The notes under the pieces were generated by a model, which was given only the letters and a program-made list of their open reading frames with translations, ran no database searches and was not told the origin of the DNA. The position numbers were made by a program, and so were the translations under genes. Positions 1-4,364 of a stretch of 5,290 nucleotides of DNA are shown one piece after another; position 1 is the stretch's first letter, and each line of letters starts with the position of its first letter. Origin of the DNA: Alphaproteobacteria bacterium. GTDB taxonomy: Bacteria; Pseudomonadota; Alphaproteobacteria; UBA8366. Where the stretch lies: the NCBI GenBank assembly GCA_018665505.1, contig JABJCS010000339.1:1-5290 (forward strand), read 5' to 3'.

Positions 1-219
1 CAGGGAGGCAGGGATCAAGGTACCTATAAGGGTGAGTTTTAGTGATCGGGTCTTCTGGAGAAGACACCGCCGATAATTTTGTCAAGTTCAGTACTCCACA
101 AGGTGCTTTGAGCGAGGCCTATCGTCGTCATTCGGCTGCTCTTATGTGATGTGCGGATACTACGCGAGGAGCGGGGTTCTTCTCATCCAGGATTTCCCAA
201 GCAGCACTAAGGTTTTCCC
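1..219. other. Non-coding flank downstream of the operon
   Basis: I find no convincing gene in this stretch. All forward frames are broken by stops; the longest forward stretch is a 37-codon run at 36-149 (stop TGA 147-149) that lacks an ATG start and a ribosome binding site. The base composition is close to even, visibly less GC-rich than the operon. It contains one perfect short inverted repeat (50-65, listed separately). Immediately after the stop codon of the last operon gene, on the minus strand, I see no GC-rich hairpin followed by a T-run, so no intrinsic terminator can be assigned. It is either a true intergenic spacer or the decayed end of a neighbouring gene. Confidence 0.6.
50..65. 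repeat. Short perfect inverted repeat (7-bp arms, 2-bp centre)
   Basis: GTCTTCT and AGAAGAC are exact reverse complements separated by GG. As RNA it would fold as a 6-bp stem with a TGGA tetraloop. It lies about 155 nt beyond the end of the minus-strand operon. It is not followed by a T-run in either direction close to the stem, so it does not meet the usual picture of an intrinsic terminator. It could be a regulator site, a weak transcript-end hairpin or chance. Confidence 0.4.
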
Positions 220-1035
220 CTAGTCCAGAAACGGTAGCACGGCATCGCAGAACGCTTTTGGTTGTTGTCGGAACATACTGTGCCCGGCGTCGGGAATGAT
301 GAGCGTCTTCGCACCCGGCACATGAGCCGCCAACGCGCGCAGAACGATTGGCAGCAAACCGGGCGTATCAGCGCCCCCGACGAACAGGGTCGGTAGCGAG
401 ACGGCTTCCGCTTCCGCCCGCGTATAAGGCTGGCGGCCTTCGTCTATCTGGGCCAACAGGGTATACGCATTATCTTCCCGCATTTGCCGATCCGCCGCCG
501 GAAGAACGTCCCATGCTCCGGGCCCGTTAATACCATCGATAAAGGCCTTCAACCCACCTTCGAGATCACCCGCCGCAATTTTCTCCGACGCTTGCGCCAC
601 ATGCGCCCGTGAGCCCGCCGCCGGCGCTCCGTCATCAGCATTGTCCGGCATCAGCGCATCCTCAAGCGTGCCGCCCGGCTCCGCTAAGACCAGCTTACGG
701 ATCAAGTCCGGGCGCTTCAGCGCCATTCGAAACGCGAGATGGCCGCCCCGAGAATGACCGATCAAGTCAACCGGTCCCAAACCCAGCCCTTCGACGAACG
801 CGATCACATCGTCCACATGCTGCGCCATTTTGAACATGCCGCCTTGGCCGTCCCACTGTTCGGGGAAATAATGGCGGAGGCTCGGGACGATCAATCGATG
901 GTTCGACGACAGAGGGCTCAATACCGCCGCCCAGGCCCGAAAATCATTCAGCGAGCCGTGTACGCAGACCAAAGGCGTTCCCTGCCCGATGTCGAGATAG
1001 GCCATGTCGTAATCGTTGACGCGAAGGGTTTTCAT
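220..1035 (-). CDS. Alpha/beta hydrolase with serine nucleophile
   Basis: The gene encodes a predicted soluble serine hydrolase of 271 residues, last in the five-gene operon. Numbered from the ATG at 1035, the fold is clear: the oxyanion-hole motif VCVHGS (H26-G27), the nucleophile elbow IGHSRGG with S95, a candidate acid D223 in the segment FVGGADTP after a late strand, and the base H252 in DAGHSMF. This gives a complete Ser-Asp-His triad. The lid region, roughly residues 120-200, is rich in Ala, Asp and Glu. The frame stays open upstream to a TTG at 1062, but the ATG at 1035 is preferred: it has a strong AGGA-type ribosome binding site 7 nt upstream and lies 10 nt after the preceding stop codon, whereas the TTG start would overlap the upstream gene. 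Family members include esterases, lactonases, C-C hydrolases and non-heme haloperoxidase-like proteins, so the substrate cannot be assigned. There is no signal peptide, so it is expected in the cytoplasm. Confidence 0.9.
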   Translation of the reverse strand: MKTLRVNDYDMAYLDIGQGTPLVCVHGSLNDFRAWAAVLSPLSSNHRLIVPSLRHYFPEQWDGQGGMFKMAQHVDDVIAFVEGLGLGPVDLIGHSRGGHLAFRMALKRPDLIRKLVLAEPGGTLEDALMPDNADDGAPAAGSRAHVAQASEKIAAGDLEGGLKAFIDGINGPGAWDVLPAADRQMREDNAYTLLAQIDEGRQPYTRAEAEAVSLPTLFVGGADTPGLLPIVLRALAAHVPGAKTLIIPDAGHSMFRQQPKAFCDAVLPFLD

Positions 1036-1039
1036 TAAA

Positions 1040-1047
1040 CTTTCCTC
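1040..1047 (-). promoter_or_regulatory. Ribosome binding site that fixes the start of the last operon gene
   Basis: On the minus strand this reads GAGGAAAG, with the AGGA core 7 nt before the ATG at 1035-1033. It overlaps the TGA stop (1048-1046) of the upstream hydrolase, so ribosomes finishing that gene end at this site. It supports the ATG at 1035 over the in-frame TTG at 1062. Confidence 0.75.
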
Positions 1048-1930
1048 ACTCGCCTTCGCCAAAGAATTCGAGCAACCGAGTGTTCAGAAACTCCGGCGCT
1101 TCCTCGGGCACGAAATGGCCGCAATCCGGCACCACTTCGCTACGCACGTCGACGGCGACACGCTTCAAGGAGTCTTCCGTCTCCGGCCCACGACCTCGAC
1201 CGTGGGGATAACTGGTCCCGCCGGATACGGTCAGTACCGGCATCGGAAGTTTCTGGTGCGCGATATTGGCCTGATTGTCGACGACATCCTGTGCCGCCGC
1301 CCGATAGAGACTGAACCCGGCGCGCATCGCACCTGGTTGGGAATACGTGCGCACATATTCCGCCAAATCATCCGCGTCGATGGCGTCCGGGCGATAGGCA
1401 AAGGTGCGATAAAACCAAGCGAGATAGATATCCTCTCGCCCCGCAGTAAGCGCTTCGGGAAGGTCCGGCGTCATATGGAACTGATGATGCCAACGCCGAC
1501 CGCCTTGCGAGAAATCGCCACCACAGCCGGGGATCGGCACATCGATAATGGCCAACTTTTTCACCGCTTCCGGATGCGCCGCCGCGATCGCATAGGCCGT
1601 CGGCCCGCCCCAATCGTGCCCCACGAGATAGAAGCTCTCGTGGCCAAGCACTTCGTTCACCACGCGCCAAATATCATTGCCGATGGTTTTCTTGTCGTAG
1701 CCCGACGCCGGGCGCGAACTGTCGCCAAGGCCACGCATATCCGGCGCGATCACGGTATACTTTTCCGCCAGAGCCGGTATCTGATGTCGCCATTCCCACC
1801 ATGTCTGCGGGTAACCGTGGATCAACACCACCGGCGGACCCTCGCCCGCGGTCACGTAATGCAGCAATACTTCGCCGAGATCAGCGTAATGATGAGTGAC
1901 CCTCGGGTCGTTCGGTGATTTAAGGCTCAT
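1046..1930 (-). CDS. Epoxide-hydrolase-like alpha/beta hydrolase (Asp nucleophile)
   Basis: This predicted cytoplasmic hydrolase of 294 residues belongs to the epoxide hydrolase / haloacid dehalogenase branch of the alpha/beta fold. The HGxP oxyanion motif is HGYPQT (H38-P41), followed by DMRGLGDSSRP (64-73), characteristic of the branch. The nucleophile elbow GHDWGG places D106 where a covalent ester intermediate would form. The base is H272 in DCGHFVPEEAP. The best acid is D130 in AIIDVPIP, after strand 6 as in fluoroacetate dehalogenase, because the strand-7 segment VSGGTSYPHG has no Asp. The cap (about 135-225) has the family-like run WHHQFHMTPDLPE with W147-H148, and Y209 at the place of an epoxide-polarising tyrosine. 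The two arginines that hold carboxylate in fluoroacetate dehalogenases (HDRGGR) are replaced by W and P, arguing against that activity. The start ATG overlaps the preceding stop as ATGA and has AGGAG 7 nt upstream. Likely an epoxide hydrolase or a relative with another substrate; the fold is certain, the reaction is not. Confidence 0.9.
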   Translation of the reverse strand: MSLKSPNDPRVTHHYADLGEVLLHYVTAGEGPPVVLIHGYPQTWWEWRHQIPALAEKYTVIAPDMRGLGDSSRPASGYDKKTIGNDIWRVVNEVLGHESFYLVGHDWGGPTAYAIAAAHPEAVKKLAIIDVPIPGCGGDFSQGGRRWHHQFHMTPDLPEALTAGREDIYLAWFYRTFAYRPDAIDADDLAEYVRTYSQPGAMRAGFSLYRAAAQDVVDNQANIAHQKLPMPVLTVSGGTSYPHGRGRGPETEDSLKRVAVDVRSEVVPDCGHFVPEEAPEFLNTRLLEFFGEGE

Positions 1931-2532
1931 GCGTTATCTCCTGACCACAGGCTCCACACCGCGAGCAGAGGCACATTCGTGGAGCGCATGCCGTGGATGA
2001 TATTGGGGACGTTGTGGACGAACCCACCGACGCCGGGTGCGCGGAATTCACCCTCCCCGTTTTGCTTCCATTCGCCGGGTGATAGCACAGTGTAGATTTC
2101 CTCCGGCGGGTGGCGATGATCCGGATAGCGGGTCTCTGGCGCTAATAGGCTCATGCCGATACGGATATCGTCACGAGCTTCCAACCCGCCCTTGCCGACG
2201 ACAACCGCATTGGCGTGACGTGCTTTGAAAGTGTCATCGTCGTTCTCGCCATTGGGACGGGTTACCCACATCAAGCGCGGCGCTATCTCCGCCAAGGCCT
2301 CCGCGAGGGCAGCTACGGGTCCATCTTCGCCGCGCGCGCGCTCCAAGGCATGGTTGAGATGTTCGCAGACCGGCATTCGGATCGGGTCAGGTGTCGCTTC
2401 TTCGCCCGGCACGGCATTTGCGGCACCGAATATTTTCCCCGCCACGACCAGGGCATCGGCACTCGCACCCGAAGCGGCGAATGCATCGCGCGTCGCGTCT
2501 ATGAATGTTTGTAACTCTTGTGATCTTCCCAT
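1927..2532 (-). CDS. DddQ-like cupin, DMSP lyase family
   Basis: The gene encodes a 201-residue single-domain cupin, the usual size of the DMSP lyase DddQ, which splits dimethylsulfoniopropionate into dimethyl sulfide and acrylate. The N-terminal third (1-120) is helical and family-typical; the cupin barrel fills the rest. Cupin motif 1 is YPDHRHPPEEIY: Y136, H139, H141, E145 and Y147. Motif 2 is VPNIIHGMRS with H180, followed by tryptophans W193 and W196. The spacing matches what I recall of the DddQ site (metal ligands His, Glu, Tyr and His plus a catalytic Tyr five residues before the first metal His). All of these are kept, so it should bind a divalent metal and be active. The start has GAGGGG 8 nt upstream and lies 12 nt after the preceding gene. 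No dddP, acuI, acuK, prpE or BCCT transporter gene is visible nearby, so DMSP as the in vivo substrate is unproven; another beta-eliminable or osmolyte-like substrate is possible. Family confidence is high, DMSP activity moderate. Confidence 0.85.
   Translation of the reverse strand: MGRSQELQTFIDATRDAFAASGASADALVVAGKIFGAANAVPGEEATPDPIRMPVCEHLNHALERARGEDGPVAALAEALAEIAPRLMWVTRPNGENDDDTFKARHANAVVVGKGGLEARDDIRIGMSLLAPETRYPDHRHPPEEIYTVLSPGEWKQNGEGEFRAPGVGGFVHNVPNIIHGMRSTNVPLLAVWSLWSGDNA
1938..1942 (-). promoter_or_regulatory. Ribosome binding site inside the cupin gene for the downstream hydrolase
   Basis: On the minus strand this is AGGAG, 7 nt before the ATG at 1930-1928. It lies within the last codons of the cupin gene, whose TGA (1929-1927) overlaps the ATG as ATGA. 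This is a standard arrangement for translational coupling and suggests that the cupin and the Asp-nucleophile hydrolase are made in linked amounts. Confidence 0.7.
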
Positions 2533-2540
2533 TGTCCCAT

Positions 2541-2546
2541 CCCCTC
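2541..2546 (-). promoter_or_regulatory. Ribosome binding site of the cupin gene
   Basis: On the minus strand this reads GAGGGG, 8 nt before the ATG at 2532-2530, and it overlaps the TGA stop (2547-2545) of the preceding phosphotriesterase-related gene. A second ATG at 2540-2538 is out of frame with the cupin, so the start at 2532 is the sensible one. Confidence 0.65.
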
Positions 2547-3597
2547 AAACAAACGTTAGCAGTCGTCTCGGCGTTTCCACCGTAATGCGCTGGATCTCCG
2601 CTTCCGAGAAATCGCGCCGCCGCATCATCGGCAACACGTTCTCGAAGATATGGCCATAGCCATGCCCCCCGAAGGTGGAGAGCCGCGTCTTGTAACAGAT
2701 ATCGTGCGAGATCGCGATTTGGTCGAGGTGTCCGCGTTCGATTAGCCGTCTGATCCAGCGCAAGCGCTCCGCATCGTTCGGCAGGTCGACCTTGAAATTC
2801 AAGGCATAGAAGGACTGCTCCTGCCCGAAAAGATCGAGCTCAATCACACATCCGGTATCCGCCAAACGAAACAAGCGCTCGTCATCGAAGACGGTTCGGT
2901 CGATATGGCTGATGATCAGACGCGACATATCCCCGCCGCGCGCTGCCACAAACTCTGCCACCTCCTGCGGCTGGCCCGCATCGCGTCCGGGATGCACGTT
3001 GAGCGCGGCCCCGGTTTCCGTCTGTGCGATCAAGGCGCCTTCCATGACCCGCTTCTCCAGATCAGTCCAAGGTGATTGGCAGCCGATTTCGCCAATCAAT
3101 CCGGCGCGGACATTGCTACCCCATGCTCCCTCATAAATTTGCGCAATCATCTCCGCCGCAAAATCGTCAACGGAGCGGTTCCGGTTCGCCGGGTCTTGGT
3201 ATTCGTCCACATAGTGGCCGCATCCCATTACAATGTGAGTATCCGTCGCTGCTGATATCCTGACTAAGCCTTCCGGATCGGGCTTCAATCCACCAACGGT
3301 CAACTCCACGATCGTGCGCCCGCCGGCCGCCCGCATTTCCGCGACTTCCTTGGTCGCGATTTCCCGGTCGAATAGAACCAAGTTGCGGGGTACTTTTCCC
3401 CTTGCCCCGTAATTCACGTGCCAACAGTTACAGAGATTGATTTCCGGCCCCTGGTCCGGGTCCGCCTGCATCTTCGGCGTGCGGATATCCCAAAGCAGAT
3501 GCTCGTGCATTAGAGTCGGCCCAAGCTCCGTCGGATCGATCAATCCAAGGACGGTCTGCGCCTTTCCCGTCAGGTCCTCGCGCGACAATTTGGTCAT
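2545..3597 (-). CDS. Phosphotriesterase-related (PTER-type) metal-dependent hydrolase
   Basis: This is a 350-residue TIM-barrel amidohydrolase of the phosphotriesterase family, expected in the cytoplasm. All binuclear-metal ligands are visible, numbered from the ATG at 3597: HEH (H31 and H33), the bridging carboxylate E170 in LIGEIG, H202 in NVHPGRD, H231 in IISHID and D299 in AISHDICYK. A Glu bridge, rather than the carboxylated Lys of true phosphotriesterase, is typical of the PTER / phosphotriesterase-homology proteins. The opening TVLGLIDPTELGPTLMHEH and the ending GGHGYGHIFENVLP ... VETPRRLL are also family hallmarks. Relatives hydrolyse lactones, N-acyl compounds or esters; mammalian PTER has been reported to act on N-acetyltaurine. 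An upstream in-frame ATG at 3678 would add 27 basic residues and overlap the previous gene by 80 nt; the ATG at 3597 matches the family N-terminus and lies 1 nt after the previous stop. There is no clear Shine-Dalgarno there, so translation probably relies on coupling. The substrate is unknown. Confidence 0.92.
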   Translation of the reverse strand: MTKLSREDLTGKAQTVLGLIDPTELGPTLMHEHLLWDIRTPKMQADPDQGPEINLCNCWHVNYGARGKVPRNLVLFDREIATKEVAEMRAAGGRTIVELTVGGLKPDPEGLVRISAATDTHIVMGCGHYVDEYQDPANRNRSVDDFAAEMIAQIYEGAWGSNVRAGLIGEIGCQSPWTDLEKRVMEGALIAQTETGAALNVHPGRDAGQPQEVAEFVAARGGDMSRLIISHIDRTVFDDERLFRLADTGCVIELDLFGQEQSFYALNFKVDLPNDAERLRWIRRLIERGHLDQIAISHDICYKTRLSTFGGHGYGHIFENVLPMMRRRDFSEAEIQRITVETPRRLLTFV

Positions 3598-3598
3598 C

Positions 3599-4234
3599 TC
3601 AGGCAAACGGATCGTTCGACGGATCGCGGTTCCAGATGTATTCCATGAACCGCGCTGAATTGACCGCTGTCTCCTCATCGTGCAAGCGCGCGATCAAATC
3701 CAACGCCATATCGATCCCGGCAGAGACACCGGATGAGGTGACGATATCGCCGTCATCGACCCAGCGCGCCTGGCGCTTCCAATCGACTTTTGGGCCCTGC
3801 TCCAGCACCCAATCCCACGCCACCTTGTTCGAGGTGGCGGGTCGCCCGTCGAGCAAGCCGGTCCGCGCCAGCACGGCGGAGCCGGTACATACGGTCGCGG
3901 TGACTTTCGCTTTGGCGCTCATCGCCGCAATTTTTTTCAACAAAGCGTCGTCAGAGACCACGGCGCGGGTGCCAAATCCACCAGGGATCAGCAAGATATC
4001 GTAATCCGGCGCATCCTCGAAACAGTAATCCGCCGTTGTCGTCGGCCCTTCACCGGACTTCATGCCGGTCGCTGTATCGCCCATGGTGAACTGGTTGAAA
4101 TACCGCAGCCATCCGCCGTCGCCGTCCGGAACGCGGCAGCTCGCGAAGGCCTGAACCGGGCCGTACATGTCCAGCGTCGTAAACCCTTCAAAGACGACAT
4201 GTGCGACGGTCTGGACTTTAATGTTCTCGGCCAT
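3599..4234 (-). CDS. DJ-1/PfpI family protein (isonitrile hydratase-like)
   Basis: The gene encodes a 211-residue class I glutamine-amidotransferase-like protein and is the first gene of the minus-strand operon. Visible landmarks are FEGFTTLDMYGP near the N-terminus with D22, the glycine loop LLIPGGFGTR (81-90), and the nucleophile elbow TVCTGSAVLA with C116-T117, followed by GLLDGRPATSNK. The Asp in LDxxGP plus Cys-Thr matches the catalytic set I recall for isonitrile hydratase InhA (Asp, Cys, Thr), which hydrates isonitriles to N-substituted formamides. However, the TTH that often follows in that enzyme is TSNK here, as in a large group of uncharacterised DJ-1/PfpI proteins. The protein ends DPFA and has no fused AraC-type DNA-binding domain, so it is an enzyme-like stand-alone member and not a GlxA regulator. 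The start ATG has GGGAG 6 nt upstream. The actual reaction (hydratase, glyoxalase, deglycase, amidase-like) cannot be told from sequence. Confidence 0.9.
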   Translation of the reverse strand: MAENIKVQTVAHVVFEGFTTLDMYGPVQAFASCRVPDGDGGWLRYFNQFTMGDTATGMKSGEGPTTTADYCFEDAPDYDILLIPGGFGTRAVVSDDALLKKIAAMSAKAKVTATVCTGSAVLARTGLLDGRPATSNKVAWDWVLEQGPKVDWKRQARWVDDGDIVTSSGVSAGIDMALDLIARLHDEETAVNSARFMEYIWNRDPSNDPFA

Positions 4235-4240
4235 GGCTCT

Positions 4241-4245
4241 CTCCC
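4241..4245 (-). promoter_or_regulatory. Ribosome binding site of the first operon gene
   Basis: On the minus strand this is GGGAG within GGGAGAGAGCC, 6 nt before the ATG at 4234-4232. It supports this start for the DJ-1/PfpI gene and marks where the five-gene transcript begins to be translated. Confidence 0.6.
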
Positions 4246-4306
4246 AAACGATGTAAATTCCGTGCCCGCGACCTTAATGAAAAAATCCCCCTTGGGAAGC
4301 GCGAAG

Positions 4307-4328
4307 GTTTTATATACCTATGTAGAAC
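4307..4328. promoter_or_regulatory. 22-bp imperfect palindrome, candidate operator
   Basis: The left arm GTTTTATATA and right arm TATGTAGAAC flank a CC centre. The reverse complement of the right arm is GTTCTACATA, which agrees with the left arm at 8 of 10 positions. Size and two-fold symmetry fit a dimeric regulator such as a GntR-, MarR- or TetR-type protein, but I cannot match it to a known consensus. It overlaps the best -10-like sequences in both directions, so a protein bound here could repress the operon and the transporter together. Confidence 0.5.
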
Positions 4329-4348
4329 ACCGCTTCTTTATTTTTCTC

Positions 4349-4358
4349 ACCCATGGGT
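4349..4358. repeat. 10-bp perfect palindrome just before the transporter start
   Basis: ACCCATGGGT is self-complementary and ends 6 nt before the transporter ATG, where the Shine-Dalgarno would be expected. Ten bases is short enough to arise by chance. If bound by a regulator, or if it folds in RNA with neighbouring sequence, it could limit translation of the transporter. Confidence 0.3.
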
Positions 4359-4364
4359 TAGCCA

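Larger units (their letters stand above)
4235..4364. promoter_or_regulatory. Divergent promoter region between operon and transporter gene
   Basis: This 130-bp gap separates the minus-strand operon from the plus-strand transporter, so it must carry promoters in both directions unless one is distant. It is AT-richer than its surroundings, with A-run and T-run blocks (around 4278-4286 and 4336-4346). For the plus strand, TTGGGA at 4292-4297 followed 15 nt later by TATACC at 4313-4318 is a possible but poor -35/-10 pair. For the minus strand, the complement of 4308-4316 gives TATATAAAA as a possible -10, but I see no good -35. The main feature is the palindrome at 4307-4328. No regulator gene is present in the window. 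Confidence 0.6.

Noticed and set aside
50..65. Inverted repeat considered as the operon terminator
   Set aside because: The stem is short, has little GC, is about 155 nt beyond the last stop codon and is not followed by a T-run on the minus strand.
1036..1062. Nine-residue N-terminal extension of the last operon gene from a TTG codon
   Set aside because: The ATG at 1035 has a strong ribosome binding site at the right distance and avoids overlap with the upstream gene; the TTG would need a rare start inside that gene.
1016..1918. Plus-strand open frame of 300 codons opposite the Asp-nucleophile hydrolase gene
   Set aside because: It is antisense to a gene with complete catalytic motifs, and its translation is rich in Arg, His and Pro with no recognisable domain. 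Long antisense frames are expected in GC-rich coding DNA.
1046..1930. Assignment as fluoroacetate or haloacetate dehalogenase
   Set aside because: The nucleophile motif is HDWGGP and not HDRGGR, so both arginines that bind the substrate carboxylate are missing.
3598..3678. 27-residue N-terminal extension of the metal hydrolase from the ATG at 3678
   Set aside because: The extra residues are Arg-rich and unlike the family N-terminus, and they would overlap the DJ-1/PfpI coding region by 80 nt. The family-like sequence begins just after the ATG at 3597.
4353..4361. Two-codon mini-ORF (ATG GGT TAG) just upstream of the transporter start
   Set aside because: It has no Shine-Dalgarno, and such a short frame arises easily by chance. 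It only shows that the transporter frame cannot start further upstream.
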